Positions 6,829 to 14,522 of a DNA stretch of 19,756 nucleotides are shown in pieces. The position numbers and the translations under genes were made by a program. Position 1 is the first letter of the stretch. Every line of letters starts with the position of its first letter. Source of the stretch: CBDTTW01 sp965363675 (lineage in GTDB: Bacteria > Bacteroidota > Rhodothermia > Rhodothermales > DASSAV01); the NCBI GenBank assembly GCA_965363675.1, contig CBDTTW010000039.1, positions 1-19,756 of the forward strand, written 5' to 3'. The notes below the pieces were generated by a model that ran no database searches, was not told the DNA's origin, and saw only the letters and a list, made by a program, of their open reading frames with translations.

Positions 6829-7995
6829 TCAGTCTTTGCTGATCTCGACCCAGCGCTCTTCGCGGTGGCTCTGGAGCACGGCCTCGACCATCTTCACCTC
6901 GAAGTGGCCTTCCTCGAACGTGGGGAAGTCGGCCGGGTCCTGCCCCATCTTCTTGCCGTCGCGGATGAAGCGGTAGAAGTTGCGGAAGTTGAACTTCGGA
7001 CCGTCGGGGTAGCCCTCGGGGTGGCCGCCGGGGTAGTGGGCGTACGAGCGGGCGTCGTCGTCCAGCAGGGCCGGGTCCTTGATAAGGATTTCGTTCGGCT
7101 TGTCCTTGTAGCCGATCCAGAGCTGGTTGGGTTCTTCCTGGCACCAGGAGATGGCCGCCTTCTCGCAGTCGATCTCGAACCACTCGTGGTTTTTGCGCCC
7201 GGCGCTGATCTGGCTGACGGTAAAGCAGCCCTTGGCGCCGTTGTCGAAGCGCACGAGCACGTTGGCGGCGTCCTCCGTCGTGATGTCCACCTCGGTGTAG
7301 CTGCCCTCGTACTGCGCTTCCTTGGCCTTGAAGCTCTCGAACTCGGCGTTGGGCTTTTTACGCTTCGGGTGAGCGATCACCAAGTCGGCCATGACGTGCG
7401 TAATCTTGAGGCCGGTGATGAACTGCGTCAGGTCGCACCAGTGCGAGCCGATGTCGGCCACGCAGCGGCTCTCGCCCGAGATCGAGGGGTCGATGCGCCA
7501 GTTGTAATCGGTGTCGTAGAGCAGCCAGTCCTGGATGTAGTGGCCGTGCACCATGAACACCTTGCCGAGCGCACCGCTGCGCACCAGGTTCTTGGCGTGC
7601 TGGATGAGCGCGTAGAACCGGTAGTTGAAGTTGATGCCGCACGCCACGCCTTTTTCGCGCGCCAGGGCCACCAGCTCGGCCGACTCGGTCGAGTTCTTGG
7701 TAAGGGGCTTTTCCGAGAGGCAATGCTTGCCCGCGTTCAGGATGGCCTTGTTGATCTCGTAGTGCAGATCGTTGGGCGTCGTGTTATGGATGACCTCGAT
7801 CTCGGGGTCCCGGAGGAGTTCTTGCCAGTCGGCCGTAGCCCGCGCAATTCCGTAGTCGTCGGCGAGGCGGCGGGCGCCTTCTTCCGAAACGTCGGCGATG
7901 GCGACAATCTCGATGCCGGGGACGCGCCGTAGCGCTTCCACGTGGGTGCGGCCCATAAAGCCGGTGCCGATTACTGCGGTCTTGATGGTTTTCAT
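6829..7995 (-). CDS. Gfo/Idh/MocA-family NAD(P)-dependent oxidoreductase
   Basis: 388 residues from ATG 7995, with GAGG a few bases upstream as ribosome site. The Rossmann motif is AVIGTGFMGRTHVEAL (7-22). The family's EKP motif is at 95-97 in CLSEKPLTKNS, where the lysine takes part in catalysis. The second domain has DIGSHWCDLTQF (181-192), matching the conserved Asp/His of the active site. Members oxidise or reduce sugars, inositols and glycosides at a ring hydroxyl. The substrate is not predictable here. The gene is divergent from the GH43 lipoprotein, so a role in handling a sugar released by that enzyme is a reasonable inference. A longer reading to 8124 adds 43 Arg/Pro-rich residues without support. 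Confidence 0.92.
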   Translation of the reverse strand: MKTIKTAVIGTGFMGRTHVEALRRVPGIEIVAIADVSEEGARRLADDYGIARATADWQELLRDPEIEVIHNTTPNDLHYEINKAILNAGKHCLSEKPLTKNSTESAELVALAREKGVACGINFNYRFYALIQHAKNLVRSGALGKVFMVHGHYIQDWLLYDTDYNWRIDPSISGESRCVADIGSHWCDLTQFITGLKITHVMADLVIAHPKRKKPNAEFESFKAKEAQYEGSYTEVDITTEDAANVLVRFDNGAKGCFTVSQISAGRKNHEWFEIDCEKAAISWCQEEPNQLWIGYKDKPNEILIKDPALLDDDARSYAHYPGGHPEGYPDGPKFNFRNFYRFIRDGKKMGQDPADFPTFEEGHFEVKMVEAVLQSHREERWVEISKD

Positions 7996-8291
7996 GATAC
8001 CTCGTGATTGGAACGTGTCGGTCAGGAGAGGCCCGCCCGGCGAAACGCGGCGCGGCAGGCGAAGCCCGGGGCCGGCGCGCGCCCCCGAGCGCTTCGGGCG
8101 GCCGGGCATGATCCGCCGGCGCACCGAGTATGCACGATACGGAGTGCAATATGCGTCAAATATGGCTTGGAATCGACCTGCCGCGCCATATTTTTGTTGA
8201 AGGTCCTGCCCTCGGAGGGCTGCCCGGCGGGGCAGCGCCGCCGCCTTTTCCGCCTGCCGGGGCCGACCGCCCGGCGCAACCCGCTTCGCCG
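7996..8291. promoter_or_regulatory. Divergent intergenic region between the oxidoreductase and GH43 genes
   Basis: 296 bases with no credible gene. The left part is very GC-rich untranslated leader for the oxidoreductase. The AT-richer centre (about 8145-8200) holds the GH43 promoter-like boxes and, on the minus strand, a TTTG at 8160-8157 that could be the -33 box of the divergent gene. The -33 candidates of the two genes would lie within about 10 bases of each other. Confidence 0.5.
8167..8196 (+). promoter_or_regulatory. Bacteroidota-type promoter for the GH43 gene
   Basis: A TTG (8167-8169), 19 bases of spacer and TATTTTTG (8189-8196) give an exact match to the -7 consensus TAnnTTTG with a usual -33 spacing. 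It leaves a leader of roughly 90 bases before the ATG at 8292. It lies downstream of the far-upstream ATG at 8130, which argues against that longer reading. Confidence 0.6.
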
Positions 8292-9341
8292 ATGCGCGCC
8301 CACCTTTTGCTGCTCGCGGCCGCCCTCGGCCTGGCCGGCTGCGTCTCCGATCGCTACCAACTCGAAGCGCCGGAGCCGCGCGCCCGGATGCTCTTCCGCG
8401 CCTCCGACCTGGGGCAGGGCCAAGACCCGAGCGTCGTTTTCCACGACGGGCTTTATTATTACGTGCAGTCCGGCCAGAACACGATCACGGTGCGCGCCGC
8501 GCCCTCGCTCAAGACGCTGGCGGCGGCTACGGCCGTGGCGGTGTGGCGGGGCAACCAGGAGGGTACGCCGTGCTGCGAGCTGTGGGCGCCGGAACTGGTG
8601 ACGCTCGGCGGCAAGTGGTACATCTACTTCGCCGCCGACGACGGCCGGAACGAGAACCACCGCATGTACGCCATCGAGGCGGACGCGCCCGGCGGCCCGT
8701 ACCGCTTCAAGGGCAAGCTGGAGACGCCCGGCGGCGACCGCTGGGCCATCGACGGCGCCGCCTTCGAGGCGCCGGACGGGCGGTTGTACTTCGTATGGTC
8801 CGGCTGGGAGGGCGAGGTGAATGTGGCGCAGCACCTCTACATCGCCCGGCTCGCCAACCCCTGGACCATCGAGGGGCCGCGCGTGCGCCTGAGTACGCCG
8901 GAACGGCCGTGGGAAACAAGCGGCGCGCCCCCGGCCGTCAACGAAGGGCCGCAGCCGCTCGTGCGCGGCGGCAAGGTCTGGCTGGCCTATTCCGCGTCGG
9001 GCTGCTGGACGCCCGACTACAAGCTCGGCCTGCTCGTGGCCGAGGCCGGCGCCGACCTCCTGACGCCCGAATCGTGGACCAAGTACGACGAGCCCGTTTT
9101 CGAGCCGGACCCGGAGGCGGGCATCTACGGCGCAGGGCACAACAACTTCTTCCGCTCGCCCGACGGGGCCGAGGACTGGCTGATCTACCACGCCACCGCG
9201 AACCCGCAGGGCAACTGCGGCGCCGAGCGCACCGTGCGCGCCCATCCGATCCGGTGGCGCGCCGACGGCACGCCCGACTTCGGGCGGCCGCTCCCCCCCG
9301 ACCAGGATCTACCGCTGCCCTCCGGCGACCCCGGCCCCTGA
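8292..9341 (+). CDS. Glycoside hydrolase family 43 lipoprotein (arabinofuranosidase/xylosidase type)
   Basis: 349 residues from ATG 8292. The lipoprotein signal peptide ends in LGLAGC, with C17 the likely anchor. The five-bladed propeller is recognisable: QDPSVVFHDGLYYYVQS (44-60) supplies the base D45. ELWAPELVTLGGKWYIYFAA (96-115) is the classic GH43 second blade. WAIDGAAFE (151-159) supplies the pKa-setting D154, and NEGPQPLV (217-224) the acid E218. IYGAGHNNFF (278-287) is also typical. Enzymes of this kind remove arabinose or xylose units from plant hemicellulose. Here it would act on the outer membrane or in the periplasm. Exact substrate specificity is not readable. The last 33 bases overlap, tail to tail, the end of the GH9 gene. 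Confidence 0.93.
   Translation: MRAHLLLLAAALGLAGCVSDRYQLEAPEPRARMLFRASDLGQGQDPSVVFHDGLYYYVQSGQNTITVRAAPSLKTLAAATAVAVWRGNQEGTPCCELWAPELVTLGGKWYIYFAADDGRNENHRMYAIEADAPGGPYRFKGKLETPGGDRWAIDGAAFEAPDGRLYFVWSGWEGEVNVAQHLYIARLANPWTIEGPRVRLSTPERPWETSGAPPAVNEGPQPLVRGGKVWLAYSASGCWTPDYKLGLLVAEAGADLLTPESWTKYDEPVFEPDPEAGIYGAGHNNFFRSPDGAEDWLIYHATANPQGNCGAERTVRAHPIRWRADGTPDFGRPLPPDQDLPLPSGDPGP
9309..9341. other. 33-bp tail-to-tail overlap of the GH43 and GH9 genes
   Basis: The GH43 stop (TGA 9339-9341) lies beyond the GH9 stop (minus-strand TAG at 9311-9309), so both coding ends share 33 bases. No terminator hairpin with a T run is present here, and transcripts from the two strands should be complementary at their 3' ends. 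Confidence 0.85.
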
Positions 9342-11231
9342 GCCGGCCTTCAGGTAGGCGACCGCGCCGATGAGGTTGTAGAACGGCACGTCCCATATTT
9401 CCTGCGTGCTCCACTCGATGGCGTTCGAGGTCTCGATGTACGGCGTATCGTCGGGGCGGCCGAGGAAGCCGACGAGGGGCGCGTCGGGGATGCGGTAGTG
9501 CGCGAAGTTGGCGGGCGTCGGGTGGCGGAAGCCGACGCCGGAGAACAGGCATAACCCTGCCGTGTTGTGCCCCATGAGCCATGCGATGAGCCGCTCGGCG
9601 GCCGCGCTGTAGTCCGCGCGCTTCAGCAGCGCCCCGGCGCGCGCCAGCACATAGGCATGGCTTGCGACGACGGAACTGGTGCCGTGCGGAATCGGCTTCG
9701 TGCTGAACAGGTGCACGAACGAGCGCACGCCCCGGCCGCCGCCGGCGGCGCGGAAAACCTGCGCCTCGGGGAAGGGCGGCGCGAAGTACACCCCGTAGGG
9801 CGTGAGCGCATAGGGGTTGCTGCGCGCGTCGGCCATCAGGAAGCCTTCGACGTAGCGCTTCAGGGCGGCCTCGGCCAGGCTGCGCTCGGCGGCCATGCCC
9901 GGCAGATCGGCTTCCAGGAAGCGGCAGAGCGCCAGCGCCGGGTCTCCCGAGAAAGCGATGCTGCGGTAGCCGTCCGCGTCGGCGGCTTCCTTGAAGTACC
10001 CGGTCAGCCCGCGCCCCGCCTGCTCCTGGCGTCCGGCCAGCTCGCGCACGAGCGCGGCGATCTGCGCCGGCGTCGCGTGGGGGCTGCCCGCCGCGTGCAG
10101 CTCGACGGCCGCGAACAGCTCCTCGGCGACGAAGATGGTGCGCCGGTCGTGCCCGCGCCGCGTGGCGTAACGCCACACCTTGTCGGCCAGCACGAGGGCG
10201 TTGCTGCGCGGGGCCCCTTGCAGCACGCGCGCCAGGGCCGCCTCGTGGCGGACGAAGAGAAACTGCACGAGCGGGTTATACTGGTCGCGGATGCGGCGTT
10301 CGTTGCCGGTGAAGGGCTGGTTGTCCGACGTGTGGTCGCCGGAGGCCGTTACGCCGGGGTGGTTCTCGTTCCACCAGGTCGCGGCGTAGTCTCCGGAGCG
10401 GTTGCGGCCCGCCCCCACGTCCTCGTAGACGCGTCCGGAGTCGGTGACCATCCCGAAGAAAAACCGGTTGCCCCAGTCGGCCTCGGCCAGGGCGCGCTCG
10501 TGGAAGGCCGGGTGGCCGTGCGCGGCGATCTCGGCCAGGGCCGTCAGGTTGCCGAGCGTCAGGAACATCCATTTGCGGTGGTCGCCGGCGTCGTTCCAGC
10601 CGCCGCCGACGGGCAGGGCGATGGTCTCGTCGGAGTCCAGCACGCCGTCGTCGGCGTTCTCGACGGGGCGCACGCCGGGGATTTCCATGCCGGAGCGCTG
10701 CGCGTACATGAACTCCAGGTAGCTGCGCTCCAGGCGCTCGTACGGGTTGTCCTCGATGGCAAAGGGCGCCGTAAAGCCGTACTCGGTCTCGATCTGGTAG
10801 ACGCCGGGCTGCCGGAAGCCGGTGAAGTCGGCCTGCCAGACGTCGCCCCACCGGGACGCCTCGCGCCGGAGCACGCCCCGGTAGGCGGGCTGCGGCGTCC
10901 AGGACATGAAGTTTTCCAGCGGCTGCGCGTACGCGCCCTCGCTGATGTCGATGGGGTAGCGGAAGACGTTGCCGGGGGTGTTCCACGCCTCGGGCGGCGG
11001 GGCCACGCGGGTCAGCCGGTTGCCGACGGGCTGGATGAAGAAGGCGATGGTATCCGGCAGGGCGGCCGCGCCGGCGCGCAGGGTGACGGTCTTGGGCGAG
11101 CCCGGGCGGAAGCCGAGCTGGCTCGTGGCGACGAAGGGGCGGCTGTAGTCGAACGCGGGCTGCGCTGCGACCGGAGCCGTTATTGCAACAAATAAAAGCG
11201 CAGCGAGAAGGGCCGTGGGAGCGGGTCGCAT
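9309..11231 (-). CDS. Glycoside hydrolase family 9 enzyme with N-terminal Ig-like domain
   Basis: 640 residues with a signal peptide (about 1-23, cleavage after PVAA or PVAAQ). Residues about 30-160 form the Ig-like CelD_N domain (TSQLGFRPGSPKTVTLR, FTGFRQPGVYQIET). From about 165 the (alpha/alpha)6 catalytic domain follows, with the family signature GGGWNDAGDHRKWM (209-222), where D214 and D217 are the expected base and partner. The usual late motifs are present in altered form: GHNTAG...GFRHP (554-571) and YIETSNAIEWSTQEIWD (598-614). The family mainly holds endo-beta-1,4-glucanases, plus some exo-acting enzymes on other beta-glycans. There is no sorting domain, so a periplasmic location is likely. 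The catalytic acid position looks changed. The gene lies downstream of the antiporter but has its own promoter-like element. Confidence 0.9.
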   Translation of the reverse strand: MRPAPTALLAALLFVAITAPVAAQPAFDYSRPFVATSQLGFRPGSPKTVTLRAGAAALPDTIAFFIQPVGNRLTRVAPPPEAWNTPGNVFRYPIDISEGAYAQPLENFMSWTPQPAYRGVLRREASRWGDVWQADFTGFRQPGVYQIETEYGFTAPFAIEDNPYERLERSYLEFMYAQRSGMEIPGVRPVENADDGVLDSDETIALPVGGGWNDAGDHRKWMFLTLGNLTALAEIAAHGHPAFHERALAEADWGNRFFFGMVTDSGRVYEDVGAGRNRSGDYAATWWNENHPGVTASGDHTSDNQPFTGNERRIRDQYNPLVQFLFVRHEAALARVLQGAPRSNALVLADKVWRYATRRGHDRRTIFVAEELFAAVELHAAGSPHATPAQIAALVRELAGRQEQAGRGLTGYFKEAADADGYRSIAFSGDPALALCRFLEADLPGMAAERSLAEAALKRYVEGFLMADARSNPYALTPYGVYFAPPFPEAQVFRAAGGGRGVRSFVHLFSTKPIPHGTSSVVASHAYVLARAGALLKRADYSAAAERLIAWLMGHNTAGLCLFSGVGFRHPTPANFAHYRIPDAPLVGFLGRPDDTPYIETSNAIEWSTQEIWDVPFYNLIGAVAYLKAGSGAGVAGGQR

Positions 11232-11265
11232 GGGAGATGAAGGAAGATTCGGAGGGAAGCTTGGG

Positions 11266-11273
11266 CTAAGATA
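11266..11273 (-). promoter_or_regulatory. Candidate -7 promoter element for the GH9 gene
   Basis: TATCTTAG on the minus strand, 34 bases before the GH9 ATG and within the 87-base gap after the antiporter stop. It shares the TATCTT core with three other start regions of the window. Confidence 0.35.
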
Positions 11274-11318
11274 ACCGGCGCGCCCGTGCGGCGCAGGCGA
11301 AGATTAAGCTGATACGAC

Positions 11319-13025
11319 TCAGGAGGCGGCTTCTTCCAGGCCGATGACCGGCCCTTCCTCGGGGACGCTGTGCACGTACAGGCGCCAACCCTCGCGTTCG
11401 TAGAAAAGCCCCTCGACCAGATCCTGCCCGAGCGTACGCCCGAGGAACGCCTGCAACGACTCGTCGGGCGGACCGTCCATCTCGACGCCGTAGAGCGCCG
11501 CGAGGGCGCCGAGCGTCAGGCCGGGCGGCAAGAGGATGCCGGTGCGGAGCGGCGCTTCCTGCGGCGTCGTGAGCATGCGGAAGATCGCGTCTACCCGGGC
11601 GCGGGCTTCGGGCTTGAGGATCAGGAAGGCGTGGTCGCCGGGCAGCAGCACGGTAGGGCCGCGCGCCGGCACGATCTCGTTCTGCCGCGTGAGCATGGCG
11701 ACGACGACCTCGTCGGGCAGCTCCAGCTCGCTGATGCGCAGGTGCGCCACCGCCGAGCGCTCCTCGATCAGGTAGTCCACCACGTCGGCGTCGATGTGGT
11801 GCAGGGCGGAGATTTGCAGAATGGCCGGGGGCTGCTCCTGCGGCGTCTGCGTGAGGCCCAGCAGGCGCGCCACCGCCGGCAGGGGCCACCCCTGAATGAG
11901 CATGGAGAACAGGACGACGAAAAACACCACGTTGAAGTAAAGCAGGGCGTCCGGCAGGCCGAAGAGAAACGGGAAGATGGACAGGATGATCGGGACGGCC
12001 CCTTTGAGCCCCACCCACGCGACCAGGGCATGTTCGCGCAGGTTGAAGCGGAACGGCCAGAGCGAGAGCGCCACGGCGGCGGGGCGCGCCGCCAGCATCA
12101 GCACGAGCGCCACCAGGGCGCCCTCCCAGGCCACGGCCATCAGGCGGCTCGGATAGCTGAGCAGCCCGAGCATCACGAACATGATGATCTGGCTGACCCA
12201 CGCCAGGCCGTCGTGGAAGAACATCACGCCGCGCTTGAAAACCAGCTTGCCGTTGCCGACGATGATGCCTGCGATGTAAACCGCCAGAAAGCCGCTGCCG
12301 CCGACGGCGACCGTGAGGCCGTAGGTGATCAGGCCGAGCGCGAGCACGAGGATCGGGTAGAGCCCGGCGTTGCCCAGGTTGCTCCAGTTCGTAAGCGCCG
12401 TTGCGAGGCGCCCCAGCACGTAGCCGGCGGCGGCGCCCACACCGATCTGAAGCAGAAAGAACGAGAGCATCCCCAGCCCGAGTGAGCGTTCGCCCAAAAT
12501 CACCTCAATCAGCCCGATGGTCAGGAATACGGCCATCGGGTCGTTCGAGCCGCTTTCGACTTCGAGCGTAGCCCCGAGCCGGGGATCAAGGCCGATGGAC
12601 TGCGACCGCAGCGCCGTGAACACGGCCGCCGCGTCGGTCGAGGCGACGATGCTGCCCAGAAGCAACCCCTGGAGGGGCGGGATGCCGAGGATCCAGGCGG
12701 CGGCCAGGCCGGTGACGCCCGCCGTCAGGAGCAGGCCCGGCGCGGCGAGCAGGACCGCCGGCTTCCAGCCCAGCCGCAGCGACGCCATCGAGGTGTGCAG
12801 CCCGCCGCTGTACAGAATGACGACGAGCGCGAGCGTGCCGACGCCGTGCGCGATCTTGTAATCCTCAAAGTCGATCCGCCCGATGCCTTCCGTGCCGGCG
12901 AGCATCCCGAGGAGCATGAACAAGAGCAGCGACGGCATGCCGTAGCGCGCCGAGAACTTCCAGCACAGCACCCCGAGCAGCACCAGCAGGCTGCCGAAAA
13001 AGATGAACCGGTCTACGAAGAACAT
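11319..13025 (-). CDS. NhaP2/CvrA-type K+/H+ (CPA1) antiporter with RCK_C domain
   Basis: 568 residues, close to the usual length of NhaP2 proteins. About twelve transmembrane helices fill residues 1-395. The cation site of the CPA1 fold is visible as ASTDAAAVF (128-136, D131) and VESGSNDPMAVF (157-168, N161 D162). A glycine/proline-rich helix, WVGLKGAVPIILS, precedes the last pair of helices. After the membrane part, a TrkA_C/RCK_C domain (about 405-495, ending PGDHAFLILKPEA) and a C-terminal CorC/HlyC-like segment (about 500-568) sit in the cytosol and probably sense a nucleotide or ion. The protein exchanges K+ or Na+ for protons and helps in osmotic and pH balance, fitting a salt-exposed organism. 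It follows the PP-loop gene by 39 bases on the same strand. Confidence 0.9.
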   Translation of the reverse strand: MFFVDRFIFFGSLLVLLGVLCWKFSARYGMPSLLLFMLLGMLAGTEGIGRIDFEDYKIAHGVGTLALVVILYSGGLHTSMASLRLGWKPAVLLAAPGLLLTAGVTGLAAAWILGIPPLQGLLLGSIVASTDAAAVFTALRSQSIGLDPRLGATLEVESGSNDPMAVFLTIGLIEVILGERSLGLGMLSFFLLQIGVGAAAGYVLGRLATALTNWSNLGNAGLYPILVLALGLITYGLTVAVGGSGFLAVYIAGIIVGNGKLVFKRGVMFFHDGLAWVSQIIMFVMLGLLSYPSRLMAVAWEGALVALVLMLAARPAAVALSLWPFRFNLREHALVAWVGLKGAVPIILSIFPFLFGLPDALLYFNVVFFVVLFSMLIQGWPLPAVARLLGLTQTPQEQPPAILQISALHHIDADVVDYLIEERSAVAHLRISELELPDEVVVAMLTRQNEIVPARGPTVLLPGDHAFLILKPEARARVDAIFRMLTTPQEAPLRTGILLPPGLTLGALAALYGVEMDGPPDESLQAFLGRTLGQDLVEGLFYEREGWRLYVHSVPEEGPVIGLEEAAS

Positions 13026-13064
13026 ACGCGCGCGGTTGAGCGGTGAAGGACCATGCCGGGCGGC

Positions 13065-13757
13065 TCAGGCGGGGGCCTCCGTTTCCTGCGCCGGCAGGAC
13101 ATCGGCAAAGCAGAAGCCGTCGCGGAGCAGGCGCCGACCGACGCGTACGGGGATGGGGGCCTCGAACATCGGTCCGGCCCAGCAAAACGTGTGGAACTCG
13201 CCGTGCTCGCCGCACGGATCGACCTCCGGCGGCAGTTCGGCCAGGAGGGCCGCATCGTAGGGGCGCCCCGCGAAAGCCTCCGGGAGGCGCTGCGGATCGA
13301 CGCACGTCAGGACGGCTTCGAGCCCCGAGGCGAGCATCGTCCGGGCGAGGGCGGCCGTGTCCAGCCCCCAGAGCGGAAACAGCGGCGTCAGGCTCGCTTC
13401 GGCGGCCTGGCGCTCGCGGTAGGCGCGCACCTCCTCCAGGAACAGGTCGCCGAAGGCGATGTGCGTTGCGCCCTCGGCGCGCTGCGCCCGGAGCGCCTCG
13501 CCGACGCGCGCTTCGTAAGCCTCGTTGGAGCAGGGCCATGGCAGCGGCACGGCGTAGAGCGGCAGGCGCGCCGCCGCCGCTTGCCGCTCTGCGAGGGCGC
13601 GCCGTACGGCATGCATCGCTACGCGGTCGGCGGCTTCGTTGAACGTGGTGAGCAGCCCGGCGACCTCGACGGCGGGGTCGCGGCGAAGCCGGTGCAGCGC
13701 CCAGGCGCTGTCTTTGCCCGAACTCCAGGAAAGGATGGTCCGATGGGCGGAGGGCAT
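13065..13757 (-). CDS. PP-loop ATPase of the Dph6/alpha-ANH-like family
   Basis: 230 residues from ATG 13757. The N-terminus carries the PP-loop ILSWSSGKDSAWALHRL (about 7-23), which binds ATP for adenylation. Other family blocks are HIAFGDLFLEEVRAYRE (near 101-117) and the stretch around the L/E-rich CVDP segment. It resembles archaeal MJ0570-type proteins and the N-terminal domain of eukaryotic diphthine-ammonia ligase. Bacteria lack diphthamide, so the amide acceptor is unknown, and a tRNA or small-metabolite amidation is possible. Cysteines occur in SNEAY-flanking PCS, DPCGEHGEFHTFCW and DGFCF and could bind metal. An in-frame TTG at 13793 overlaps a promoter-like element, so it was rejected as start. 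It is co-directional with the antiporter gene. Confidence 0.82.
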   Translation of the reverse strand: MPSAHRTILSWSSGKDSAWALHRLRRDPAVEVAGLLTTFNEAADRVAMHAVRRALAERQAAAARLPLYAVPLPWPCSNEAYEARVGEALRAQRAEGATHIAFGDLFLEEVRAYRERQAAEASLTPLFPLWGLDTAALARTMLASGLEAVLTCVDPQRLPEAFAGRPYDAALLAELPPEVDPCGEHGEFHTFCWAGPMFEAPIPVRVGRRLLRDGFCFADVLPAQETEAPA

Positions 13758-13789
13758 GGCAGGCGGCGGAGGGGTGAAAGGGCGGCGCT

Positions 13790-13797
13790 GCAAGATA
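13790..13797 (-). promoter_or_regulatory. Candidate -7 promoter element for the PP-loop/antiporter pair
   Basis: TATCTTGC on the minus strand, 32 bases before the ATG at 13757. It is the same octamer as at 14484-14491 on the other strand. Confidence 0.4.
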
Positions 13798-13826
13798 GCA
13801 CACAGCCCCCCTCTGCCGCGCCTCGC

Positions 13827-14327
13827 TCAGGCGCAGGTCGCCATGACGTGGTGCATGGCGGCTTCGAGCCGGGCGCGCTCGGCGTGGATCCCGGTTTTGG
13901 TCGGCGACCCTCCACTTCGCAGTATGACGGGGCCGCCCAGCGTGCGCAGTCGCAAGCTGTAGTTCTCGCCGCCCTCGCCGTCAGGCTCGGCCGGCACCTC
14001 GACGCCCTGCACCTCGCTCAGCGGGCACTCCAGCACCGTGGTTCCGAATAGATGCGTGCGCGTGCAGGTCATCAGGCCCGCCTCGTAGTCGAGCACGCAC
14101 CGGACGGCCGGTGTGGTGCAGTAGAACCATACGCCGCCGCCCAGATGCCCCAGCCCCAGCAGCAACATCCCGAGCAGCGCCCATGGCTCGGAGAGGGAGG
14201 GCCCTTTGCCCAGCGCCATTTGCGCGAGGACGAACAGCCCGGAGGCCACGAACACGCACGCGAACAGCCACAAACCCCAAGGGGTGTAATCGGTGACGAC
14301 GCGGCGCCCGGAGGTCTCTATTTTCAT
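13827..14327 (-). CDS. Hypothetical two-helix membrane protein with a beta-rich (PH-like) tail
   Basis: 166 residues, not assignable to a named family. Two hydrophobic helices (about 17-38, WGLWLFACVFVASGLFVLAQ, and 49-69, WALLGMLLLGLGHLGGGVWF) form a hairpin. The rest is a soluble domain of alternating strands: VRCVLDYEAGLMTCTR, TTVLECPLSEVQGVEV, YSLRLRTLGGPVIL. This helix hairpin followed by strands recalls bacterial PH-like membrane proteins, but that is a shape argument only. The soluble part ends with a helix (HAERARLEAAMHHVM). It ends 69 bases before the PP-loop gene, which has its own promoter-like element, so an operon is not certain. The start at 14327 precedes the first helix by a short polar segment. 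Confidence 0.65.
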   Translation of the reverse strand: MKIETSGRRVVTDYTPWGLWLFACVFVASGLFVLAQMALGKGPSLSEPWALLGMLLLGLGHLGGGVWFYCTTPAVRCVLDYEAGLMTCTRTHLFGTTVLECPLSEVQGVEVPAEPDGEGGENYSLRLRTLGGPVILRSGGSPTKTGIHAERARLEAAMHHVMATCA

Positions 14328-14483
14328 GGCATACAGGAAGTCGGATGGCGGTGGAAGTATCGCCGTTCGGCCGCCCGGCTTAAGCCTGCGGCGGCCGGGC
14401 CTTCGGGGGCGGGCGTGCGCATGATCCAGCGGGCATGTATGATTGTTTTGTTGTAACGCGGCGCGGCGCCGGAGGGCGTACGC

Positions 14484-14491
14484 TATCTTGC
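14484..14491 (+). promoter_or_regulatory. Candidate -7 promoter element for the YbjN-like gene
   Basis: TATCTTGC, 31 bases before the ATG at 14523. Between them GAGGA (14513-14517) is a good ribosome binding site with a 5-base spacer, one of the few in this window. Confidence 0.45.
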
Positions 14492-14522
14492 CTCGACCCT
14501 ACTCATCCAAACGAGGAACTCT

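Noticed and set aside
9567..11195. A 542-codon open frame on the plus strand inside the GH9 gene
   Set aside because: Composition is typical of the complement of a GC-rich gene (Arg, Gly, Val, His) and no motif is present. GH9 on the other strand has its signature motifs.
11266..12201. 311-codon minus-strand frame inside the antiporter gene
   Set aside because: Arg/Pro/Ala-rich shadow of the NhaP2 frame, with no motifs.
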